A stretch of 64,000 nt of DNA. Origin: Parahaliea mediterranea. Its GTDB lineage: Bacteria > Pseudomonadota > Gammaproteobacteria > Pseudomonadales > Halieaceae. The DNA lies in contig NZ_QEWO01000004.1 in the NCBI RefSeq assembly GCF_003402235.1, positions 372,001 through 436,000 of the forward strand. Reading direction: 5' to 3'. Both the position numbers and the translations under genes were made by a program. Under the pieces are notes generated by a model. The model was not told the DNA's origin. It ran no database searches and saw only the letters and a program-made list of their open reading frames with translations. Below are positions 9,101 to 17,240 of the stretch, one piece after another (the stretch's first letter is position 1; every line of letters starts with the position of its first letter).

Positions 9101-11809
9101 AACCTGGGGCTGTACCCCGGCAAGCTCGGCAGCCACCTGTTCACCGCGAATGACACGCGCCACCTGCACCCGCCAGCAGCCTTGGTGGTGGGCCTGGGCC
9201 AGGCCGGCGAACTCAACCCGGTGGCGCTGGAAGCCAGCCTGCACCGGGCCTTTGTGGATTTTGCCCTGCAAGTGCAGCAGTGGCCGGACCAGCGTTTCAG
9301 TCGCGCCGACGGCATACCCTCGGCGCGCCTGTGCTGCTTGCTCGTGGGCAGCGGCCCGGGCGGTGTCACCGTGCGGGAATCGGTGGAGGCCATTCTACGC
9401 GCGGCCGTGCGGGCCAGCGATGACCTGCGCAACAGCGGCGGCGCCCAGGCCGTCACCTTCGACCAGTTGGAACTGGTCGAACTGTACCAGGACGCAGCCA
9501 TCACCGCGGCGCGAGCGCTTACCGAATTGCTGTCGCGCTCCACCCTTGGCGGCCGCATCCTGTGGCCCGAGGGCACGCTTGTGCAGCGCAGTGGCCACCG
9601 CAGGCGGGTAGTGGCCGACGAAGCGCCCCACTGGTGGCATCGCATGGTAATCAGCAGGGACAGCAGGGCGCAGGCACTGCGCTTCGACATTACCACCGGC
9701 CGCGCCCGCATCGAAGAGAGCCAGTCCAGCGCGCAGTTGCAGCTGGCCGATGCGTTCATTCGCCGCGTTTGCGGTAGCTCGCGAGCGGATACCCATACCG
9801 CAAAAACCCTCTACGAGATGTTGCTGCCCCGGCACCTGAAGGGTTCCACAGCAGCCCAGCACAATCGAGTACTGGTGGTGGACAACTACGCGGCGCGCTA
9901 CCCCTGGGAACTGCTGGAAGACCGCTGGAGCAGCACCGGCAAGCCGCTGGCTGTGGTTAGCGGCATGGTGCGGCAGTTCAGGACCGGCGACTTCCGCCCC
10001 GAAGTGCAATACGCCAACGGCCGCCATGCCCTGGTGATCGGCAACCCGAGGCTGGAAGGCTGGGAGCGCTTTGCCGACCTGCCGGGCGCGCGCCGCGAAG
10101 GAGCGGCGGTAGCCGCCCGCCTCGGCCAGCAGGGCTACGAGGTACTGGACGCCATCGACGAAGACGCCAACACCATTGTCGATGCCCTGCACGCCCGGCG
10201 CTGGCGCATCCTGCACCTGGCGGGGCACGGCGTACACCGCATGCCCATTAGCGCGAGCACCGAGAACAGCGAAAACAGTCTTTGGCGCAACGCCTGCCCC
10301 GACTGCAGCGCCGCAACCACTCTGTCCGGCATGGTCATCGGCAAGCACGTTGTGCTGACTCCCGGCGATATCGACCAGCTGCGCTTTGTGCCGGAGCTGG
10401 TGTTCATCAACTGCTGCCACCTGGGGCGCAGCGATAGCGCCCCGCCCTACCACGAGCTGGCCGCCAATCTCGGCGAGCAGTTTATCCGCATGGGGGTGCG
10501 GGCGGTGATCGCCGCAGGTTGGGCGGTGAACGACGCGGCAGCCATCGCATTCGCCGAACAGTTCTACAGCCTCATGTTTGCCGGGCGCAGCTTCGGCGAT
10601 GCAACCCGGCTGGCACGTGAACACACCTGGGCCAACTTTCCCAACTTCAACACCTGGGGTGCTTACCAGGCCTACGGCGACCCGGGATACCGCCTGGTGG
10701 CTGGCGAGGGCAGCGCCAGCGCACACCGCCAAACTCCCTACCACGCGGTGGATGAGTTCATCGCTGCACTGGATAACTTCCGCCAGAGCCTGCGCACCCG
10801 GGCCCGCGGGCCGGGTATCCACGACGACCACGAGCAGCTGCGCCAATCCAGGGAACACCTGGAAACCCTGTTGGCGAGCGTACCGCCGGCACTGATGGGC
10901 AGCTGGCGCGAGCGTGCTGATGTCGCCGCCGCCATAGGTTTTGCCTGGGGTGAACTGTGTGACTGGCGCCGCGGCATGGCGTGGCTGGAGCGCGCCATTG
11001 CGGCCGAGCAGGGCGACTGCCCCCTGAGCGCCATCGAGCAGTGCGCCAATTACCGCAGCCGCTTCGCGGCCCCGCGCTGGGCCGCGGCACAGGCAGGGAC
11101 AAAGGCAGAGCGCGAGGCCCTGCGCGCAGAGCTACTGGCCGAGCTGCAGCGGGCGGCCAGTAGCCTGTCTGACCTGCTGCAGCGAGGCGAAACCCGCGAG
11201 CGCCTGTGCCTGCTGGGGGCCACCTGCAAACGCCAGGCCTGGTTGAGCGCAAAAACCGGCGAGCGCAGCGATCTGTTGGCGGCGGCGGCCGACAGCTATC
11301 GCCAGGCCTACCACAGGACCAACCGGCCCCAAGGCACGCCCACTGCCGCTGCGGGTGAGCCGGATGCCTACACTTTCTGTAACTGGGCCAACGCCCGGAC
11401 GCTGCGCTACCTCGGCAACAGCCGCCTCAGAAAACGCGAAGACCACACTGCGCTCACGGCCATCGGCGCGCAGCTGGCCAACGCCCTGCAGGCCCGAGAG
11501 CCGGACGATTTCTGGGGCGCGGTGGCAATCGCCGACTGCCAGCTGAGCCGCCTGCTGCTGCAGTTCGACACCGCCGGCCAGGGCGGCATGGATGCCAATC
11601 AGCTGGCCGCGGCACTGCCTGGCATTCAGGCCTGTTACCTGGCGGCGGCGCGGCGCGGCGTCAGCCGGCGCGAATGGTCATCGGTGCTGGAGAACCTGGA
11701 CTACATGCTGGACCTGCTCAGCAACGCCCGTCGCCCCGGCGTGGCCACCCTGCACCAACAACTGGCGGAGCTGCGTAGACAGGTCGCTTTCAGCGAAGCG
11801 CCAACGTAG
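6197..11809 (+). CDS. Giant multidomain lipase-CHAT protease protein
   Basis: At 1870 residues this is the largest gene. After an unassigned N-terminus there is a first alpha/beta-hydrolase with LLLFLHGTGS and nucleophile elbow SHSRGG near residue 238. A second, lecithin:cholesterol-acyltransferase-like lipase has VVLPGILGSEL, FPYDWRR and elbow AHSMGG near residue 637. A middle region (about 930-1030) has VVVG, a GGRLSQRLNLGLYPG stretch and ALVVGLGQAGEL, resembling the macro-like N-domain of leucine aminopeptidases. A CHAT (caspase-like) domain follows with catalytic His in HLAGHGVH (near 1340) and Cys in FINCCHLG (near 1405), then a helical repeat C-terminus. The ATG at 6197 has GGGGAGAG upstream; the open frame further upstream has no support. 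It is followed after 66 bases by the phospholipase D gene. Cytoplasmic; a CHAT-activated or CHAT-regulated lipase is inference. Confidence 0.82.
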   Translation: MSDTYLIRGRRAEALTAAPLVAPELKLRRRATLAIGLDRDDQADLYPAAADEVVCLHLHSGDQLWMRADDLVLELGRKQHDRDGAAVWDISPQPPASAERGLLGIGIRVLEFFGVDLSATSAARLAQLLEDKTLQLIGGESSLCKLALSGELAINPITQMPADSAEGPLLLFLHGTGSSTRGSFASLWEDAASDARQRLHGLYGNRVFGWEHRSLTQSPIQNALELARLLPEGSTLHLVSHSRGGLIGELLCLGQCENPLQAFNSAALNTLFRGDHTIATQLGLGLLDDDELQQRDAGYAQDRAMLGELLTLLGEKNITVARFARVACPARGTTLASGRLDRWLSLLRLIPGNPLVDDVIDFLLAVVKERTDPRTLPGLEAMMPGSALTAFLAMPQFRSAADLSVIAGDTEGGGLLHRLGVWITDWFYADDHDLVVNTASMLGGLPRAPGQARFRCDRGAEVNHFSYFVNSRSLRWLVDALLRNDADEAGFQPLQDADRQHAIARDADGEGTRQQRPGWRIAMENSQVAASGRPLAVVLPGILGSELKVDGDRVWLNYWRLLGGGLKQLRMSARDVSAGDVLGDFYGPLIETLAGHCRVEVFPYDWRRSLRTAAAGLTTQLDAWLTRAEREQQPVYLVAHSMGGLVVRAMLSDNGAGAQLWRRITTLPGSRLLMLGTPNHGSHEALRWLCGFNPTQARLALLDLTQDVDDIVNFAGTLPGLLELLPRGQAGRNVFDRATYQRIRATLGAHWQVPEQPLLDAADATWRQLEKAEVSPRHTVYLAGCQPQTVADYDLHTPPGDDDKARGRVRFLGVAEGDGTVTWASGRLPGVPVWYAPDTAHDDLCRQPHLLPAIIDLLGSGTTERLSRSPPLAARSVEASGGTFPLREPPPADQIPGPGDLHLLGFGPGRSGRATVTAAPTALTVRVVHGDLAYVNHTVVVGHYLDDTMVNAEAELDRRLGGRLSQRLNLGLYPGKLGSHLFTANDTRHLHPPAALVVGLGQAGELNPVALEASLHRAFVDFALQVQQWPDQRFSRADGIPSARLCCLLVGSGPGGVTVRESVEAILRAAVRASDDLRNSGGAQAVTFDQLELVELYQDAAITAARALTELLSRSTLGGRILWPEGTLVQRSGHRRRVVADEAPHWWHRMVISRDSRAQALRFDITTGRARIEESQSSAQLQLADAFIRRVCGSSRADTHTAKTLYEMLLPRHLKGSTAAQHNRVLVVDNYAARYPWELLEDRWSSTGKPLAVVSGMVRQFRTGDFRPEVQYANGRHALVIGNPRLEGWERFADLPGARREGAAVAARLGQQGYEVLDAIDEDANTIVDALHARRWRILHLAGHGVHRMPISASTENSENSLWRNACPDCSAATTLSGMVIGKHVVLTPGDIDQLRFVPELVFINCCHLGRSDSAPPYHELAANLGEQFIRMGVRAVIAAGWAVNDAAAIAFAEQFYSLMFAGRSFGDATRLAREHTWANFPNFNTWGAYQAYGDPGYRLVAGEGSASAHRQTPYHAVDEFIAALDNFRQSLRTRARGPGIHDDHEQLRQSREHLETLLASVPPALMGSWRERADVAAAIGFAWGELCDWRRGMAWLERAIAAEQGDCPLSAIEQCANYRSRFAAPRWAAAQAGTKAEREALRAELLAELQRAASSLSDLLQRGETRERLCLLGATCKRQAWLSAKTGERSDLLAAAADSYRQAYHRTNRPQGTPTAAAGEPDAYTFCNWANARTLRYLGNSRLRKREDHTALTAIGAQLANALQAREPDDFWGAVAIADCQLSRLLLQFDTAGQGGMDANQLAAALPGIQACYLAAARRGVSRREWSSVLENLDYMLDLLSNARRPGVATLHQQLAELRRQVAFSEAPT

Positions 11810-11875
11810 GGTAGACGACAGGACTGGCAACACGACAGAAAAATACCAAAACAAAGACAACAAGGGAGTACGCCC

Positions 11876-14101
11876 GTGAATTTCATTCCCCGCTCTATCC
11901 TGCTTACCGGCTGCCTGCTGGCCGGCTGCGGCGGTTGCGGCAACACGCCAACGACACCGGAGGCATTCGTTTCCGCCACCCTGACCGCGGATACCGGCCA
12001 GGTGTTGCTGGACAACGACGCCGCCTTTGCCAGCAAGCTGGCGCTGGTCGAGAAAGCGCAGCACAGCGTCGACATCGCCTACTACATTGTCGATAGCGAC
12101 TACAGCTCATCCGCCCTGGCCGAGGCGCTGTTGCGTGCCGCCGAGCGCGGTGTGCGTATCCGCCTGCTCACTGACTACAGCGCCGCCTACAGCCAGCTCG
12201 ACTGGTTCAGCATGCTGCAGCGCGACAGCAACGGGCAGCTTGAAGTCCGCTTCTACAATCGTCCCACTCGCAACATGATCATGGACGCGGCCTACCTCAC
12301 CTTGGGCTGCGGCGAGTCGCCCATCCCCGGTGCCGATTGCTCACAGGCCAAGTTTGCCGAGATCGAGCGCACCTTCGCCGCCGAACGCATCGACGGCCAG
12401 GCCGCACAGGATCTGAACATCTCCAACCTTTCCGTGGCCGGATCCGGTGACTTTCTCGCCGGTCTGTACGCACGCAATGCCGAATTGGTAGCCCTGGCCG
12501 TTCAACAGGGGCAAGGGCTGGACCCCACCACCCTGCGCAGCGGCGCTGCAGCCAGCGACCCGGCCCAGGCCGAAGCCCTCAAACGCCTGGGCAAAACCTG
12601 GCTGCGGGCGCGCTACGGCGGTGGCGTGGACAGCCTCAAGGCCCGTGTCGAACTGGCCTTTGCTCGCGCTCTCTACGGCGAACAGATCGACCCGGTGTTT
12701 GGCGCTCTCGCCGCCTATATGCCACTGGAGCGCGCCGATAACGCCGCCGCCCGCCGCGACTGGGACTACCAGAGTGAGTTTTTGCACCACAAGCTGCTGT
12801 GGGTTGACGGTCGCCACCTGGTCATCGGCGGTCGCAATGTACAGGACAGCTACCACATGCATCCCGGGGAGCTGACCGACAAATACGTGTTCAACGACAC
12901 CGACCTGGCCCTCACCGTTGCCAGCGGCGGCGCTGATCTCAGCGCGGCCTTCGAGCGCCTGTGGCAGTTTCGCCCGATGGTGGCGAGCCTTGACGAAGTG
13001 CGCGCCCACGCCCCCAATGCCGCCCTGGCCGGCCTGGCAGTCCTCAGTCAAGCCGAGGCGGCCTGCCCGTCCGCTGATGCCGCCACACCGGATGCCAACA
13101 CCCAGGCAGACTGCGTCGCGAGCGTCTTTGCCACGTCGGCACCCTCACTGGATCAGCGCCTGGACGACGCACGCGAAAAGCTCAGCGCCAATGCCGCGCG
13201 CTACCGGAGCGACTATCAACCGTCCGTCCACACCGCACCACTGCCAGTGGATGCGAATGCCGGGCTGCTCTATCTGGAAAATCTGCCCTTCCGCGACGGC
13301 CAGCGGGGTTATGGCGCCAGCGACAGCGAACCCGACGACTGGGGTAAACACATCCACAGCGCATGGCTCACCGCTTTGGAGCACACCTGCCAGCAAGCCA
13401 GCGCCGAACAGCCGGCGCGGGTGGTCATTCACAACGCCTACTTCCTATTGCCTGCCAATCTGCTGGGCGCACTCGGCAGGATGCTGGCGGGCGATGGTGA
13501 TTGCGGCTATGTCAGCATCGACGTGGTAACCAACTCCTTTGCCACCACCGACCTCAACGCGGTCAACCTGCTCGCCGCCTGGCAGCTGAAGGCCCTGGAC
13601 GAGCATCGCCGGGCCCACGCCAACGCACCCGCCGCTGCCAACTTCCGCTACGAGGAATACCAGCAGCAGCCGGGCCAACAACAACTGAGCCTGCACAGCA
13701 AAGTCATGCTGTTTGGCGACACGTTGTTCATTGGCTCCGCCAATGCCGATGTGCGCAGCTTCATCATGGACACCAACAACGGCATCGCGCTACAAAACGC
13801 ACCGCACCTGGTGAGCGCCTGGTCGGACTGGCTACAGGCGCAACGCGAGGCCGGGCGTATCCGCGACCTGACCGGCAACATCGGCCCAGACGCCGACCAA
13901 CTGATGGCCGATAGCCTGGCCGCCATGACGGCGCTGGTGTCCAAGTACGATCGTCAGCAACGGGTCAGCCCACAGCAGGCGGCAGAGCTTGAGGCCCGTG
14001 CCCGGGAATTGTTCCTGGCCGTCTACCGGGAAAGCCAGGCTATCTTGCGCGGCGATACCAGTGCGGCCGAACGCTTCAACAGCCTGCTGAAAGTCATCTG
14101 A
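11876..14101 (+). CDS. Phospholipase D family lipoprotein (cardiolipin-synthase-like)
   Basis: The 741-residue protein carries a lipoprotein signal ending LLAGC near residue 18, so it is probably anchored in an envelope membrane facing the periplasm. Two HKD motifs are present: HHKLLWVDGRHLVIGGRN (H304, K306, D311) and LHSKVMLFGDTLFIGSANAD near residue 610. In the second motif a Gly sits at the usual Asp spacing and Asp is one residue later. The family transfers or hydrolyses phosphatidyl groups; ClsC/YmdC-type cardiolipin synthases are close in layout. A roughly 150-residue insert separates the first strands from HKD1. It follows the CHAT-lipase gene on the same strand and a terminator-like hairpin comes after it, so the two likely form one operon. 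Confidence 0.82.
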   Translation: MNFIPRSILLTGCLLAGCGGCGNTPTTPEAFVSATLTADTGQVLLDNDAAFASKLALVEKAQHSVDIAYYIVDSDYSSSALAEALLRAAERGVRIRLLTDYSAAYSQLDWFSMLQRDSNGQLEVRFYNRPTRNMIMDAAYLTLGCGESPIPGADCSQAKFAEIERTFAAERIDGQAAQDLNISNLSVAGSGDFLAGLYARNAELVALAVQQGQGLDPTTLRSGAAASDPAQAEALKRLGKTWLRARYGGGVDSLKARVELAFARALYGEQIDPVFGALAAYMPLERADNAAARRDWDYQSEFLHHKLLWVDGRHLVIGGRNVQDSYHMHPGELTDKYVFNDTDLALTVASGGADLSAAFERLWQFRPMVASLDEVRAHAPNAALAGLAVLSQAEAACPSADAATPDANTQADCVASVFATSAPSLDQRLDDAREKLSANAARYRSDYQPSVHTAPLPVDANAGLLYLENLPFRDGQRGYGASDSEPDDWGKHIHSAWLTALEHTCQQASAEQPARVVIHNAYFLLPANLLGALGRMLAGDGDCGYVSIDVVTNSFATTDLNAVNLLAAWQLKALDEHRRAHANAPAAANFRYEEYQQQPGQQQLSLHSKVMLFGDTLFIGSANADVRSFIMDTNNGIALQNAPHLVSAWSDWLQAQREAGRIRDLTGNIGPDADQLMADSLAAMTALVSKYDRQQRVSPQQAAELEARARELFLAVYRESQAILRGDTSAAERFNSLLKVI

Positions 14102-14109
14102 CCGGCACT

Positions 14110-14133
14110 GCCCGAGCCATTGCCGGCTCGGGC
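14110..14133 (+). terminator. Hairpin after the phospholipase D gene
   Basis: A perfect 9-bp stem (GCCCGAGCC / GGCTCGGGC) with a six-base loop lies eight bases after the stop. It has no T-run, so it could be a weak intrinsic terminator or a 3' stabilising stem. Confidence 0.5.
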
Positions 14134-14251
14134 GGCCATCATCCGAGCACATTGCTGCAACAAAACTGTCACACTCCTGCGCCATCATTGCGGGCTTGAT
14201 TGCCGCCCGCTTGCCGGGCACCTGTGAACCCTGGCCGCGGACGAGTGCTCC

Positions 14252-15826
14252 ATGCCCTTCGACAGAATCAGTATCTTCTTCTTTTTGCTGCTGGCCTCGG
14301 CGGCCGCCCTGTTCGCCTGGTGGGGCCTTGGCTACACAGGCTCCGGCAACGCGCTGATTTTTATGCTGGCTACCGCCTTCGGCCTGTTCATGGCTTTCAA
14401 TATTGGCGGCAACGACGTGGCCAACTCCTTTGGCACCAGTGTTGGCGCCGGTACCCTCACCATCAAGCAGGCGCTGGTGGTGGCCGCCATATTTGAAGTG
14501 AGCGGCGCGCTGATTGCCGGCGGCGCGGTGACCGACACCATCCGCAAGGGCATTGTGGATTTGGGCACGCTCACCGCCGAGCCGGAATTCGACGTGATGG
14601 ACTTTGTGTACATCATGATGTCGGCCCTACTGGCGGCCGCCCTGTGGCTGCTGATTGCCACCCGCCAGGGCTGGCCGGTGTCCACCACCCACTCCATTAT
14701 CGGTGGCATTGTGGGCAGCTCCATCGCCCTGGGCTGGGTGGCCTCTGGCATGGACGACGCCCTGAGCCTGGTGCACTGGGACCAGATTGGCACCATCGCC
14801 GTGTCCTGGGTGCTTTCGCCGGTGCTGGGGGGGCTTGGGTCCTACGTGCTGTACTACTACATTCGCAAGCACATCCTCACCTACAACGACAGCGCCCAGC
14901 AGCGCCTGCACGATGTGAAGGCGCGCAAGAAAGCCCTGCGCAAAGAACACAAAACCATCACCGAGCGCATGACCGAGCTGCAGCAACTGGCCTACACCGG
15001 TGCCCTGGCCCGGGATGCCGCCAGCGCGCGCACTATCGAAGACGCCACCGAGGACGACTTCGAGTCCGACTATTACAAAGAGATGTACCGGCTGGAGCAG
15101 GAGAAGGAAAACATTGACGCCCACCGGGCGCTGACCCTCTACGTGCCCCTGCTGGCCGCCGGCGGCTCGATGATCATTACCGCCATGCTGCTGTACAAGG
15201 GCCTGAAGAACCTGAAGCTGGAATCCACCGACCTGCAGAACGGCCTGATTGTGCTGATGGTGGCGGCTGCTGTGTGGATGGCGGTGTACATTCTGGCGCG
15301 CACCCAGCGCAGCAGCTCGCTGGAAAAATCCACCTTCCTGCTGTTCAGCTGGATGCAGGTGTTCACCGCGGCGGGCTTTGCCTTCAGCCACGGCTCCAAC
15401 GATATTGCCAACGCCATCGGCCCCTTTGCCGCCATTCTCGATGTGCTGCACAGCGGCGAGATCAACCCCAAGGCACCGGTACCCACCGCCGCCATGGTCA
15501 CCTTTGGCATTGCCCTGGTAGCCGGGCTGTGGTTTATCGGCAAGGAAGTCATTCGCACCGTGGGCACCGAGCTCACCCGCATGCACCCGGCCTCGGGTTT
15601 CACTGCCGAACTGTCTGCCGCGTGCGTGGTGCTGGTGGCCTCCACCCTCGGCCTGCCGGTGTCCTCCACCCACATTCTGGTGGGCGCCGTGCTCGGCATC
15701 GGCCTGGTCAACCGCGCCACCAACTGGAACCTGATGAAGCCCATCGCCATGGCCTGGGTGATCACGCTGCCGGCGGCGGGCCTGCTGAGTGCCATCTGCT
15801 TCATGGTGATGCGCGCAATGTTCTGA
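14252..15826 (+). CDS. PiT-family inorganic phosphate transporter
   Basis: The 524-residue membrane protein has both inverted PiT signatures: [19 protein letters not shown] near residue 50 and [16 protein letters not shown] near residue 380. About ten to twelve hydrophobic helices flank a central charged cytoplasmic loop (about 205-285, rich in [11 protein letters not shown] and [16 protein letters not shown]). The family imports phosphate (as metal-phosphate) with protons or sodium. Length agrees with PitA/PitB-like carriers. No phoU-like gene is adjacent. The ATG at 14252 begins a clean first helix. The gene ends four bases from the convergent POT gene. Confidence 0.92.
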   Translation: MPFDRISIFFFLLLASAAALFAWWGLGYTGSGNALIFMLATAFGLFMAFNIGGNDVANSFGTSVGAGTLTIKQALVVAAIFEVSGALIAGGAVTDTIRKGIVDLGTLTAEPEFDVMDFVYIMMSALLAAALWLLIATRQGWPVSTTHSIIGGIVGSSIALGWVASGMDDALSLVHWDQIGTIAVSWVLSPVLGGLGSYVLYYYIRKHILTYNDSAQQRLHDVKARKKALRKEHKTITERMTELQQLAYTGALARDAASARTIEDATEDDFESDYYKEMYRLEQEKENIDAHRALTLYVPLLAAGGSMIITAMLLYKGLKNLKLESTDLQNGLIVLMVAAAVWMAVYILARTQRSSSLEKSTFLLFSWMQVFTAAGFAFSHGSNDIANAIGPFAAILDVLHSGEINPKAPVPTAAMVTFGIALVAGLWFIGKEVIRTVGTELTRMHPASGFTAELSAACVVLVASTLGLPVSSTHILVGAVLGIGLVNRATNWNLMKPIAMAWVITLPAAGLLSAICFMVMRAMF

Positions 15827-15830
15827 CCGA

Positions 15831-17240
15831 TCAGGCCGCGGAGCGCATCGGCCCTGCCTGTGCCGGCCGTGGCCCAGCCTGGCCTTTGAGGCCGAGCGCC
15901 GCCAGCAGGCGGCGACGGGGCACCAGCAGGCAGAGCGCCCCCGCCCCCACGATGGCGGCGTGCAGCAACCAGAAATCACGGTTGGGCAGGGTTTCGTAAA
16001 ACCGCCCCAGCCAGCCGCTGGTCACGCTGCCGATGAAAATCGCCACGTAGTAGGCCCCCACCATCATGGCGTTCACTGACACTGGCGCGGCACGCGACAC
16101 CAGCGCCAGTGCCACCGGCCCAACATAAAGATAGCCCCAGGCGCAGATGCCGTGGAACAGCAGCAACCACCACATGGCCACCTCGGCACCCTGGGCGACC
16201 CACTCGGATAACGCCAGCCAGGCGCAGGCTGCACTGAACAGGCAGCAACCCAGGGCCAGTTTGACAAGATCATCCTGCTCCGCGCCCCGGTCGCGCTGCC
16301 GCTTCCAAAGCCACATGACCAGAGGGGCGAACAGCAGCACCGCCAGCGTGTCCAGCGACTGGAACCAGGTCACCGGCACCAGGGTGTCGAACAGCGCACG
16401 GTCTACCCTGTCTCGCACCCACAGGGGGTAGGTGTTCCACACCTGGGTCTGGGCGGTCCAGAACAGGGCGGTGATCGCCAGCACCAGCACAATCGCCGCG
16501 ACAACACGCGCATCACCCGGCTGCAAATGCTGCGTCGCCGCTCCGCTGCCGCGAGGTTCATCCGGCGGCAACTGATCCCGCCCCTTGAGGTACACCACAA
16601 TGCCCAGCAGCATGCCCACACCGGCCGCGCCAAAGCCGTAGTGCCAGCCGTAAACCTCGCCCAGGGTGCCGCAGACCAGCGGCGCCAGGGTGGCGCCTAC
16701 ATTGATTGATACGACATACAGGGAGTAGCCACTGTCGCGACGCGGATCGTCCCGGGCGTAGAGCGCGCCCACCTGGGCAGCCAGGTTGCCCTTTAACAGG
16801 CCGGAGCCGCAGATAATGGCCAGCAGGGCAAGGATGAACGACGCCTCAAAAGCCAGTAGAAAGTGCCCCAGGGCCATCGCAGCCGCACCCAGCAGCACCG
16901 CCCGGGTGCGCCCAAGCACCCTGTCGCCCAGCAGGCCGCCGAACACCGGCACGAAGTACACCAGGCCAATGTAGATGCCAAACACCTGGGTCGCCAGTGC
17001 CTGGGACGACAGGGGGCCGGTCACGGCCTCAATCGCACCGCGCATGGCCGCAAAGCCCACGACATTGGCGGCAGCATCTGGCTGGAACAGGTAACCGGCC
17101 ATATACAGCACCAGCAGGCCCTGCATGCCGTAGAAGGAAAAGCGCTCCCAGGCCTCGGTGAAGACAATGTAGCCCACCCCCGCCGGGTGTCCGAGAAAGC
17201 CCCGGCTGTCGCTGGCTCCGCCAGGCGCCGCAGGGCTCAT
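15831..17240 (-). CDS. POT/PTR2-family proton-coupled oligopeptide transporter
   Basis: The 469-residue membrane protein has the POT hallmark ExxERFxxY (EAWERFSFYGMQ) in the first helix and a GGLLGDRVLGRTRAV loop typical of the family. POT carriers import di- and tripeptides or related amides with protons. The ATG at 17240 overlaps the TGA of the upstream serine hydrolase as ATGA, which decides the start over a GTG nine codons upstream and indicates translational coupling. The pairing with a hydrolase suggests uptake of small amides or peptides followed by cytoplasmic hydrolysis. Confidence 0.88.
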   Translation of the reverse strand: MSPAAPGGASDSRGFLGHPAGVGYIVFTEAWERFSFYGMQGLLVLYMAGYLFQPDAAANVVGFAAMRGAIEAVTGPLSSQALATQVFGIYIGLVYFVPVFGGLLGDRVLGRTRAVLLGAAAMALGHFLLAFEASFILALLAIICGSGLLKGNLAAQVGALYARDDPRRDSGYSLYVVSINVGATLAPLVCGTLGEVYGWHYGFGAAGVGMLLGIVVYLKGRDQLPPDEPRGSGAATQHLQPGDARVVAAIVLVLAITALFWTAQTQVWNTYPLWVRDRVDRALFDTLVPVTWFQSLDTLAVLLFAPLVMWLWKRQRDRGAEQDDLVKLALGCCLFSAACAWLALSEWVAQGAEVAMWWLLLFHGICAWGYLYVGPVALALVSRAAPVSVNAMMVGAYYVAIFIGSVTSGWLGRFYETLPNRDFWLLHAAIVGAGALCLLVPRRRLLAALGLKGQAGPRPAQAGPMRSAA

